Shown in pieces: positions 1 to 6,929 of a stretch of 64,000 nt of DNA. The notes beneath the pieces were generated by a model that worked only from the letters and a program-made list of their open reading frames with translations, was not told the DNA's origin and made no database searches. The stretch covers positions 1 to 64,000 of the forward strand of contig JABJAH010000039.1 of assembly GCA_018666155.1 (NCBI GenBank), written 5' to 3'. Origin of the DNA: Rhodospirillaceae bacterium (GTDB lineage Bacteria > Pseudomonadota > Alphaproteobacteria > Rhodospirillales > Rhodospirillaceae). Each line of letters begins with the position of its first letter. Position 1 is the stretch's first letter. The translations under genes and the position numbers were made by a program.

Positions 1-141
1 CTTTGATCGCCTTGGCGGCACCCGTCTCTCTTGTCTGCGATTTCTGTCTCATCTTCATTCCCCTACGGGTCATTACGATGAACCAGAAATCCTCTCTTAT
101 GCAATCCCGTTAATTTGTTCCATAAGCGCTGACGTTAGACA
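1..141 (-). mobile_element. End of an IS3-family-like insertion sequence
   Basis: A reading frame starts at an ATG on the minus strand (50-52) and runs out of the window. Its 17 visible residues (MRQKSQTRETGAAKAIK) resemble the N-terminus of IS3-family OrfA transposases. On the plus strand the foreign sequence ends in CA at 140-141, matching the TG...CA termini of this family. From 142 the reading frame is that of FliL, picked up in the middle of its membrane helix. About 90 bp between the OrfA start and the boundary fits an IS leader. The element's other end, second ORF and target duplication are outside the window. The family call rests on a short peptide and the terminal dinucleotide. Confidence 0.5.
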
Positions 142-606
142 GTTATTGGTGGTGCAGCTGGAGCCTATTTCTCAGGATTAGCGGACCCGCTTCTTGCGAT
201 GCTTGGCGGTGAAGAACCTCCACCGGTTGAAGAGATGGCCGAGGGCGAAGGTGGAGAAGGTGCGGGTGTTGCCCCTGGAGCTGGCGGCGCACCTGTGGCC
301 TCTGCGATTTTCTACGACCTTCCCGAAATGCTGGTTAATCTCAATACCCCTGGCCGTAAGCGCAATTTCCTTAAGATGCGGGTCAGTTTAGAGCTGGCCA
401 ATGAAGCTGACATCACGACGATTGAGACAGTTTTGCCGCGCATCGTCGATAATTTCCAAGTTTATCTGCGGGAATTGCGGATGGAAGATCTGCAGGGAGC
501 CGCCGGTATGTATCGTTTGCGCGAGGAACTCTTGAACAGGGTTAACGCCGCCGTCCGGCCGGCCCGCGTCAATGATGTGCTTTTTAAGGAAATGATCGTC
601 CAATAA
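142..606 (+). pseudogene. fliL: fliL, 5'-truncated by the IS insertion
   Basis: FliL is a single-pass inner-membrane protein around the flagellar stator that supports torque and stator stability. The frame is open from 142 and begins VIGGAAGAYFSGL, the second half of the usual N-terminal membrane helix. An acidic Gly/Pro-rich linker follows, then the complete periplasmic FliL domain (FYDLPEMLVNLNTPG through LFKEMIVQ). The cytoplasmic start and first half of the helix are missing, and an in-frame TAG at 136-138 lies in the IS end. An ATG at 199 could still yield a 135-residue protein with no membrane anchor. I infer that FliL function is lost unless the IS supplies a start and anchor. The usual partner fliM does not follow. 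Confidence 0.85.
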
Positions 607-814
607 ATCCAATGAATTCAATAGTTTGTTGGATTTTCGAGCAAAGTCTCATGGGGCATAACCGCAACGGTGCAGACCTCTTTACGGGGTATGGATTTAA
701 CCCTTTATTATGGGCTTTGACCTAGGTTTCAGGTGGGATGAGGCAGGCACCCAATCGGTAGAGACAAAGTTGTCGATACGCTGGTGCTAGCAAGTGGAAG
801 AAAGAGGCTGACGA

Positions 815-1477
815 ATGATGGATATGCCACTCGATACGATTATGGATTTAGCCATCATTTTGTTGCTTGTTCCAACAATCGTTTATGCCGTTATTCTCAA
901 TCGCCGGTTATCAGCGCTGCGCAATTCGAGAGATGAGCTTGCCAAGGTGGTCGGTAGCTTTAACGAAGCAACCATGCGTGCCGAAGCCGGCATACCAAAG
1001 CTCAAAAAGGCAACGCTCGAAGCCAATAACGCGCTGCAGGAGCGTGTGGTAAAGGCTCATTCTTTACGTGACGATCTTGCGTTCATGATTGAGCGTGCCG
1101 AGGAAATGGCAGATAAGCTTGATGGATCGGTTAAGTCCGGACGTGCGATGGATGCCGCTCAGCAAGCTGCGCCCGCGATCGCTTCGACGCCAGTTCGCCC
1201 AACGCAACACCGCCCCGCTCCCCCAATGTCAGACGCACCTGCGCCTTCACGAACACTTGCAGGTGCTGCCATAGCGGCGTCAGATGAAGACGATGATTTG
1301 GATCTGCGGGCTGCTATTGGTGCCGCGCGGGCTGAGGCGAAAGTCGCTGGCCAGCGAGAAGCCGGACCGGCTTTCGGCCGAACCATGCCAATTGCTGCAG
1401 AGGCTGTTTCCCTTGAAGACGAACGCTCAGAAGCCGAGCGAGAGCTTCTTAAGGCTCTTCAATCCGCCCGTCAGTAA
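815..1477 (+). CDS. DUF6468-like flagellar-locus membrane protein
   Basis: This 220-residue protein has one N-terminal membrane segment (about residues 8-27, LAIILLLVPTIVYAVILN). A charged, probably coiled-coil region follows (about 28-110), then an Ala/Pro-rich, acidic tail. The first half resembles the DUF6468 family seen in flagellar loci of Rhodospirillales; that name is from memory. No enzymatic motif is visible. The start is the ATG at 815 after AGAGG; a second ATG follows at once. It lies 30 bp before motE and probably shares its transcript. Its place among motor genes suggests a structural role at the flagellar base, which is inference. Confidence 0.6.
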   Translation: MMDMPLDTIMDLAIILLLVPTIVYAVILNRRLSALRNSRDELAKVVGSFNEATMRAEAGIPKLKKATLEANNALQERVVKAHSLRDDLAFMIERAEEMADKLDGSVKSGRAMDAAQQAAPAIASTPVRPTQHRPAPPMSDAPAPSRTLAGAAIAASDEDDDLDLRAAIGAARAEAKVAGQREAGPAFGRTMPIAAEAVSLEDERSEAERELLKALQSARQ

Positions 1478-1507
1478 CAACAGTTATTATGGTATTCTGA
1501 AACGGCC

Positions 1508-2335
1508 ATGACCAAAAACAAACGTCATCCCCGGCCCCAACCAGTTAAGGGCCAAAGCCACTCCGGCCAAAGGGCGCGGAAAGTGGTGAACAAGAAGCCG
1601 CGTCGCCGCGGCCCCATTGTGCGTATTTTGCCAATGATGATTCTTGTTGCGCTGTTTGTATTGGGCTTCCGCGTTACAGTGGTTGTGCAAGATGTGCAGA
1701 CGATGATCGCATCTGTAGATATCGGTCAATCTGTCGCCTTCGCTCAAGAAGACTCTGGTGGTCGCGTCGAGGAAGGTGCCGCCGAGGTCATGGAAGAGGG
1801 GATGATCGACGAGGCGATGATGGACAATGGGGAAATGTCCGAAGACGCCAGTGTTATCGGGCCCGTTGGCGACGAGGGTCTCTCTTTAAACGTCGATCCG
1901 CAGTCCTTCACTCCGTCTGAGCTGGAATTATTGCAGCGTTTGTCAGAACGCCGAAAAGTCATTGAGGCCCAAGCGCAAGAAGTCAAAACCCGCGAGGCGA
2001 TGTTGCAGGCAGCTGAAGCTCGGATCGACGGCAAGATTTCCGAGTTACAGCAGCTTGAACAGACCTTGACGGCATTGGTGGCTGAGGCGGATGAGCAACA
2101 GAAGGCCAAAATCAACCAACTGGTCCGCATTTACGGCGCGATGAAGCCAAAAGATGCAGCTCGTATTTTCAATGACCTCGACATGCCAATCTTGCTTACG
2201 GTTGTTGAAGGCATGAAAGAAAGCAAAGTTGCGCCAATTCTCTCAAGTATGGACTCAAACAAAGCGACCGCCGTGACTGAAGCGCTTTCGCTGCGGAAGA
2301 TCATCCCTGGATTAGAAGGTGATCCCCAGGGATAA
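1508..2335 (+). CDS. motE: MotE-family flagellar protein
   Basis: A 275-residue protein with a basic cytoplasmic N-terminus and one membrane helix (about 38-60). An acidic Met/Glu-rich stretch follows (about 75-115), then a long coiled coil (about 130-200). The C-terminal domain resembles MgtE-N/MotE (RIYGAMKPKDAARIFNDL...). In rhizobia MotE is a periplasmic chaperone that stabilises MotC, a stator-associated protein. The C-terminal domain and coiled coil are clear; the function is carried over from the family. It sits between the DUF6468-like gene and a CheY-type gene, just before two MotB-like genes, which fits a stator-assembly role. Confidence 0.75.
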   Translation: MTKNKRHPRPQPVKGQSHSGQRARKVVNKKPRRRGPIVRILPMMILVALFVLGFRVTVVVQDVQTMIASVDIGQSVAFAQEDSGGRVEEGAAEVMEEGMIDEAMMDNGEMSEDASVIGPVGDEGLSLNVDPQSFTPSELELLQRLSERRKVIEAQAQEVKTREAMLQAAEARIDGKISELQQLEQTLTALVAEADEQQKAKINQLVRIYGAMKPKDAARIFNDLDMPILLTVVEGMKESKVAPILSSMDSNKATAVTEALSLRKIIPGLEGDPQG

Positions 2336-2498
2336 CTCCAATCGAGGCGTGGTTTCGTCCCGCCGCACATTGGCTTAAGGCGCGGAATATAAAGACGAAT
2401 TCCAATCCGATCCCATTTAGAATATTAACCGGTCGCTAACCAATGGCCCCTAACATGAACGATGCGGTCCGTCTGTCTGGATTAGACGAGGGAAGGCC

Positions 2499-2891
2499 GT
2501 GACGAGCGACGCGCGCCATAAATCGGCACTAGTGGTCGATGATCTAGAGGTAATGCGTCGTTCTGTTGCCAACCTTCTCCGCACGCAAGGGTTCAGTCCC
2601 GTGGATGAGGCGTCCTCGGTATCTGAGGCCCTAGAAAAGGCAGCGGACGTCGGTGGGTACGATTTGGTTTTGTCGGATTGGAATATGGATCCGAGAACCG
2701 GTTTGGATCTACTGATCTCGGTTCGTTCCGAACTGACATACGAGAACACAGTTTTCGTATTGATGACGGCGGAACCAACCGACGAGAAACGGGCAGCGGC
2801 CGAAGCTGCCGGGGTCTCGGGATTCTTGGTCAAACCCTTTGGGGCAGAGACTTTGGTTTCCGAGATTGAAAAGTTCTTCGGTGTGGAGTGA
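2499..2891 (+). CDS. CheY-like single-domain response regulator
   Basis: A stand-alone receiver domain of 130 residues. The acidic pair D14-D15, phospho-acceptor D60 (VLSDWNMD), T90 and K112 (VKPFG) are all present, so it should be phosphorylated and signal by changing shape. There is no output domain. The start is a GTG at 2499 after GGAAGG. Such proteins bind the flagellar switch or act as phosphate relays. Its place inside a flagellar cluster argues for chemotactic or motor control. No partner kinase is adjacent; cckA lies 4 kb downstream but is not an obvious partner. Confidence 0.85.
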   Translation: MTSDARHKSALVVDDLEVMRRSVANLLRTQGFSPVDEASSVSEALEKAADVGGYDLVLSDWNMDPRTGLDLLISVRSELTYENTVFVLMTAEPTDEKRAAAEAAGVSGFLVKPFGAETLVSEIEKFFGVE

Positions 2892-2934
2892 GCGGGTTCG
2901 CTTTTGAATCCGTGGGGAGAAAGGCAGAGGCGCA

Positions 2935-3654
2935 ATGGCGTTGCGAGGCATATTAGGACCTCCGTTGCCGATTACGTTGACACCCGCCGCAGAGAGCCGG
3001 CGCGGTGACCAGTCGCTATGGCTGTTTCTGTCTCTTTATCTTCTTCTTTTCGCATTCTTTATTGTCCTTAATAGTTTTTCGACGTTCGACGCAGGGCGAC
3101 GTGATGCTGTCATAAACAGCGTTATGGATGCCTTCGCACAAGTCGCTGGCCCAGGCCTGGAAGAAGATCTAGGCGGAACGACTGGCAACGAGTTCCAAGC
3201 GCGCCGGTTTCAAGACGCGGTGACTGATATTTTTGAGGCGGCTATCCCACTTGCTGCTCTGAAAGTTGTTGCGCCGGGCACGCGGATGGAAGTTGATGTA
3301 CCCGCGCCCGTGTTCTTTGCGGACGGCAGTGTCGTAGTGCGTGATCCTTTGCCTATGTTGGACCGCATTGTCGCGACCATAAGCTCTCCGCCTGAGGGAG
3401 CTCGGTATGAACTCTCAATAATTGCTCAAGTGATTGGCGATGAGGCGGCACCCTTGCCGACAGATATGACAACAGACCTTGCCCGCGTTGGGAACGTAGC
3501 CCGTGCGCTGGGTGTAAAGGGAATGCCTCCCGGCACAATATCCATCGGCATGGATCGCGGCGACCCGAGGTTCTTCAGGCTAATCTTTTTTGCTGTTGAT
3601 GACGGCGCTAATATGTCCTCAACAAGCCCCTTGCTCAGGGGGGCGGTCCAATGA
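2935..3654 (+). CDS. MotB-like membrane protein, divergent OmpA-like domain
   Basis: The 239 residues comprise a short cytoplasmic N-terminus, one membrane helix (about 28-48, LWLFLSLYLLLFAFFIVLNS) and a periplasmic region. The C-terminal half (about 115-225) has the outline of an OmpA/MotB peptidoglycan-binding fold (VFFADGSVVV..., then RVGNVARALGV) but lacks clear canonical ligand residues. The membrane helix lacks the proton-carrying Asp of MotB, so it is unlikely to be a conventional stator subunit. Its stop overlaps the next MotB-like gene (ATGA at 3651-3654), implying coupled translation and probably a heteromeric partner. A role as a stator scaffold is inference. Confidence 0.6.
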   Translation: MALRGILGPPLPITLTPAAESRRGDQSLWLFLSLYLLLFAFFIVLNSFSTFDAGRRDAVINSVMDAFAQVAGPGLEEDLGGTTGNEFQARRFQDAVTDIFEAAIPLAALKVVAPGTRMEVDVPAPVFFADGSVVVRDPLPMLDRIVATISSPPEGARYELSIIAQVIGDEAAPLPTDMTTDLARVGNVARALGVKGMPPGTISIGMDRGDPRFFRLIFFAVDDGANMSSTSPLLRGAVQ

Positions 3655-4193
3655 CACCAATGGAACTGCGTTTCACCCCACCGAATTCTGACGGTATTTT
3701 GGGTGTTGGGACCGCTTCTTCAGGTTCTTCAGACCGCATATCAGCGTCGACCCGAGCGTCACAAGTGTGGCTGCTCACATTTACTGACTTGGTATTGATT
3801 CTTCTCACGTTCTTTATTCTGCTTTTTGCAATGTCGGATATAGATCTTGGACGCTACGGCGCGCTGTCACGGTCGACTGGTATGGCACTGTCCGAGCCGA
3901 TGCTTGCCGAAACGCAAGCGCCGACATCAAACTTTACAATACCTCAGCGCGAGCTGCGCCCCGCGGAGGATCTTGGCTTTCTGCGGGCCGTTGTAACCCA
4001 AGCGCTCTTGCGTGAGGCTAGATTTGGCACGGTCGCAACGCGTCTCACCGATGAGTATCTTGTTTTATCTTTGCCTGGTTCACTCCTCTTTGCACCGGGG
4101 TCCGCACAGATCAGCGCGGCAGCAAATGCAGCAGTATTTGATCTAGCAGGGCTACTAAGCGTTCTTGAGAACGAAATCGGGCCAAGACACTAG
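3651..4193 (+). CDS. MotB-like stator protein, truncated OmpA domain
   Basis: Residues 41-61 (WLLTFTDLVLILLTFFILLF) match the MotB membrane helix. The Asp in TFTD is the expected proton-binding residue. A linker follows, then the first strand and helix of an OmpA domain (LLFAPGSAQISAAANAAVF). The protein stops at 180 residues, where the conserved GHTD segment of the family should begin, so about 80-100 residues of the domain are missing. Reading on in the alternative frame gives only about 25-35 residues that do not resemble OmpA. This looks like a truncated gene; the break lies just before fliE, where flgB and flgC often sit. It may not anchor to peptidoglycan. Confidence 0.65.
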   Translation: MTPMELRFTPPNSDGILGVGTASSGSSDRISASTRASQVWLLTFTDLVLILLTFFILLFAMSDIDLGRYGALSRSTGMALSEPMLAETQAPTSNFTIPQRELRPAEDLGFLRAVVTQALLREARFGTVATRLTDEYLVLSLPGSLLFAPGSAQISAAANAAVFDLAGLLSVLENEIGPRH

Positions 4194-4293
4194 AACTTCT
4201 GCGCTAAGCCAGGACCAGGGTGTATCCGCCTGTAAAAGAGCGGAACACCCTATCTGGCAAGACGACTAACAACAGGTAACCCCGGAGGGGATC

Positions 4294-4617
4294 ATGGCTA
4301 TGGATTTCAATACAGCAATCAGCGCTTATCGCGAAGCAGCCGGTGCTATTCGAGAGGCTGGAAACACTGGAAATGCGGCGGCTTTGGGTAATCCGGATGG
4401 CTCGTCATTTGTAAATATGGTAACCGACTCTTTGCAAAACGCTGTCGAGACTGGCAAGCAGGCTGAGCAAGTCTCAATGGCAAACATTGCTGGCCAGGCA
4501 AGTACGATGGATGTCGTAACAGCAGTAGCGAATGCGCAGCACAGCCTGGAAACGGTCGTCGCTGTACGAGACAAAGTCATGCAGGCTTATCAAGAAATTC
4601 TTCGGATGCCGATTTAA
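4294..4617 (+). CDS. fliE: Flagellar hook-basal body protein FliE
   Basis: FliE is the small rod/MS-ring junction protein exported first by the flagellar type III system. The 107-residue length is normal. The C-terminal half carries the family signature: SFVNMVTDSLQNAV, then EQVSMANIAGQAS, and a VVAVRDKVMQAYQEILRMPI ending. The start is the ATG at 4294 with a strong GGAGGGG ribosome site. It heads a fliE-fliQ-fliR-flhB run encoding export-gate parts. Unusually, flgB and flgC do not precede it. Confidence 0.92.
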   Translation: MAMDFNTAISAYREAAGAIREAGNTGNAAALGNPDGSSFVNMVTDSLQNAVETGKQAEQVSMANIAGQASTMDVVTAVANAQHSLETVVAVRDKVMQAYQEILRMPI

Positions 4618-4656
4618 CGGATCATCTGGATTAGGATGTATAGGGTCACGATTGGA

Positions 4657-4923
4657 ATGGATGAATTACAGGTAATAGACATTGGTAGAGATGCGGTCTT
4701 AACCATGCTCAAGGTAGCCGGTCCAATTCTCATTGTTGGCCTTGTTGTCGGTCTGTCCATTTCAGTATTTCAGACATTGACCCATATCCAAGAGATGACC
4801 CTCACCTTCATACCGAAGATCGTTGCGGTATTCACGTCCCTGATTCTTTTCATGCCCTGGATGCTGACCCAACTTCAAGAGTTCATGATGCGTGTCATGG
4901 ACAAGATTATAAGTCTCCCCTAG
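4657..4923 (+). CDS. fliQ: Flagellar export gate protein FliQ
   Basis: FliQ is a two-helix inner-membrane subunit of the flagellar type III export gate, assembled with FliP and FliR. The protein has two hydrophobic hairpin helices (about 17-38 and 50-72) separated by the typical loop QTLTHIQEMTLTFIPKI. From the ATG at 4657 it is 88 residues, the usual family length. An upstream in-frame ATG at 4636 would add seven residues and cannot be excluded. fliR follows after about 55 bp. Confidence 0.92.
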   Translation: MDELQVIDIGRDAVLTMLKVAGPILIVGLVVGLSISVFQTLTHIQEMTLTFIPKIVAVFTSLILFMPWMLTQLQEFMMRVMDKIISLP

Positions 4924-4979
4924 TCGTGCTTGTCGCTACAGGCGTTGAAGTCCAAGCGGCCGCGAGATGAGGCGCATCA

Positions 4980-5750
4980 ATGCTTAGCGACTTACTCGCC
5001 CTCAACGTTTTCCATTTTCTTCTCGTGTTTGCGAGATTATCTGTCGTCTTTCTTCTTATGCCCGGCGTTTCGGCGGCTTATGTGCCGACACGGGTTCGAC
5101 TGATGCTGGCTATGCTGGTGACATTGCTTAGCCTACCCTTGGTTCAGGGGTATCTGCCCCCCGAGCCCGATACGACGGCTGAGCTTGTGAAGCTCCTTTT
5201 CTTCGAGGTGTTTACTGGTGCGTTTATCGGGACCGTTGTTCAGATGGTCATGGCAGCCCTAAACCTTGCCGGTCTTATTATCAGTCGGTCCAACGGATTG
5301 ATGAACGCTTTCGTGCAGGATCCGGTTAGCAATGCACAAAGCGCCGTTGTTATCGGTTTCCTAAATATAATGGTTGTTGTTCTGATATTTTCAACAGGCC
5401 TTCATGGCTTCATGATCATGGCGATCGTTGATAGTTATTCGATGATCGCGCCGAACGAGCCGGTCCTGTTGGGCGATATGTTGAACATGGTGGCCTCAGT
5501 CCTGAATGATTCATTCTCTGTTGGTGTGCGGATCGCCTCTCCATTTCTTGTTTACGCACTTGTGTTCCAGGTGACTATGGGAATCATGGCCCGTTTATCA
5601 CCGCAAATGAATATTTTCTTCGTTGCCTTGCCGATACAATTGATGCTCGGCTTCACCCTTCTCACTGTTGCATTGCCAGCCATGATGTTGGTCTTTCTCA
5701 ACTACTTCGATACCAGTCTTCACGCGCTTCTTATGCCGGGAGTAAATTGA
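4980..5750 (+). CDS. fliR: Flagellar export gate protein FliR
   Basis: FliR is the polytopic core subunit of the flagellar export gate. The 256-residue product has the normal length and about six membrane helices, with conserved stretches VFLLMPGVSAAYVP, SNGLMNAFVQDP and LPIQLMLGF. The 3' end lies in a 107-bp tandem duplication (5641-5853). The gene now ends in GVN with a TGA created at the repeat junction. The downstream copy shows the ancestral ending (GVNRV), which would have overlapped the flhB start. The protein is barely altered, but direct overlap with flhB is lost. Confidence 0.92.
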   Translation: MLSDLLALNVFHFLLVFARLSVVFLLMPGVSAAYVPTRVRLMLAMLVTLLSLPLVQGYLPPEPDTTAELVKLLFFEVFTGAFIGTVVQMVMAALNLAGLIISRSNGLMNAFVQDPVSNAQSAVVIGFLNIMVVVLIFSTGLHGFMIMAIVDSYSMIAPNEPVLLGDMLNMVASVLNDSFSVGVRIASPFLVYALVFQVTMGIMARLSPQMNIFFVALPIQLMLGFTLLTVALPAMMLVFLNYFDTSLHALLMPGVN

Positions 5751-5853
5751 TGCTCGGCTTCACCCTTCTCACTGTTGCATTGTCGGCCATGATGTTGGTC
5801 TTTCTCAACTACTTCGATACCAGTCTTCACGCGCTTCTTATGGCGGGAGTAAA
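5641..5853 (+). repeat. 107-bp tandem duplication at the fliR 3' end
   Basis: Two direct copies start at 5641 and 5748 (both begin TGATGCTCGGCTTCACCC) and run to GGGAGTAAA at 5746 and 5853. They differ at three positions: two in GCCAGCC/GTCGGCC and one in ATGCCGG/ATGGCGG. The period of 107 is not a multiple of three, so the second copy is out of frame and is not translated as part of FliR. The second copy preserves the original fliR-flhB overlap. The mismatches suggest an event that is not very recent. Confidence 0.95.
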
Positions 5854-5855
5854 CC

Positions 5856-6929
5856 GTGTCTGACGATAAAGACTCTAAAACGGAAGACCCCACCGCTAAG
5901 CGCCAAGGAAAAGCGCGGACGGACGGTGATGTTCCTCAGTCGCAGGAAATCAAGAGTTTTGCCATGCTTTTGGCGGGGCTTATTGTCATGTCGACTTTGG
6001 CGCCTGGCATCGCTTCAGATTTGGCCGAATACCTCAAAGTATTTCTCGGGAGGCCTCATACTATTGTTCTTGGGAATGAAGGGCTGCGTGTCCTTGTCAA
6101 GGAGGTAGCCCTTGAAGTCGCGACGATATTGGCATTCGCCATGGGAATTTTTGTTTTTGCCGCACTTACGGCGGGGATAGCAGTGAACGGGTTTCTTTGG
6201 ACCCCGAAGAAGATGGAACCAAAGCTTTCCACGATAAGTCCAATTGCTGGAGTGAAACGCTTCGTTTCGGTACAGACCCTTGTCGAGGCGATTAAGGGCG
6301 TTTTAAAAATGATTATCGTGGCCGTGATGGTCGCTTTTCTCGTCATTCCACTGTTTCGGCATCCCGACCAATTGGTCGATCGAGACCTGTCGCTAACGCT
6401 GAGTGAAATCCATTGGCTCATTGTACTGGTGTTGACCTTGGTCGTGTTGGTGATGTCGATCATCGCGATGGCCGACCTGGCCTTTCAACGCTGGCAACAC
6501 AACGAGAAACTCAAGATGACCAAGCAAGAGGTCAAAGATGAGCATAAGGAGCAAGAGGGCGACCCTAAGGTAAAGAGCCGCATACGTGCATTGCGTATGG
6601 AGCGCCACCGCCAGCGCATGATGGCCGCTGTGCCGGGCGCTAGCGTCGTTATTACCAATCCAACACACTATGCGATCGCTCTGACCTATGACATGGACGA
6701 CATGCACGCGCCTATCCTTGTCGCTAAGGGTGTTGACTACTTAGCCCGCCGCATTCGCCAAATCGCAGAAGACAACGACGTCCCGCTGGTTGAGAATCCA
6801 CCGTTGGCGCGGGCCCTTTATGCCTCATGTGAGGTTGATCAAGAGATTCCCCCAGAGCACTATAAGGCGGTTGCCGAAATCATCGGCTACGTCATGCAGG
6901 TCAATGGGCAGGGTCAGGTTGCAAACTAG
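5856..6929 (+). CDS. flhB: Flagellar export switch protein FlhB
   Basis: FlhB controls the switch of export substrate from rod/hook to filament proteins through self-cleavage. The 357 residues have the family N-terminus (DDKDSKTEDPTAKRQGKARTDG). Four membrane regions follow (about 33-55, 85-112, 145-166, 186-209), then the charged cytoplasmic domain with the cleavage motif NPTH at 268-271. The start is a GTG at 5856; it formerly overlapped the end of fliR. The C-terminus overlaps the chosen cckA start by 26 bp. Confidence 0.95.
   Translation: MSDDKDSKTEDPTAKRQGKARTDGDVPQSQEIKSFAMLLAGLIVMSTLAPGIASDLAEYLKVFLGRPHTIVLGNEGLRVLVKEVALEVATILAFAMGIFVFAALTAGIAVNGFLWTPKKMEPKLSTISPIAGVKRFVSVQTLVEAIKGVLKMIIVAVMVAFLVIPLFRHPDQLVDRDLSLTLSEIHWLIVLVLTLVVLVMSIIAMADLAFQRWQHNEKLKMTKQEVKDEHKEQEGDPKVKSRIRALRMERHRQRMMAAVPGASVVITNPTHYAIALTYDMDDMHAPILVAKGVDYLARRIRQIAEDNDVPLVENPPLARALYASCEVDQEIPPEHYKAVAEIIGYVMQVNGQGQVAN

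Noticed and set aside
607-814. Possible fliM remnant between fliL and the DUF6468-like gene
   Set aside because: None of the three forward frames shows FliM-like sequence, and no frame is open across the gap; it is an ordinary intergenic stretch.
4190-4272. Frameshift that would restore the OmpA domain of the second MotB-like protein
   Set aside because: The alternative frame runs only to a stop at about 4270 and does not resemble the OmpA domain, so a single frameshift is not enough; deletion is more likely.
6790-6903. Longer start of the hybrid kinase inside flhB
   Set aside because: It would overlap flhB by 140 bp and the added residues show no kinase or membrane character; the start at 6904 is better.
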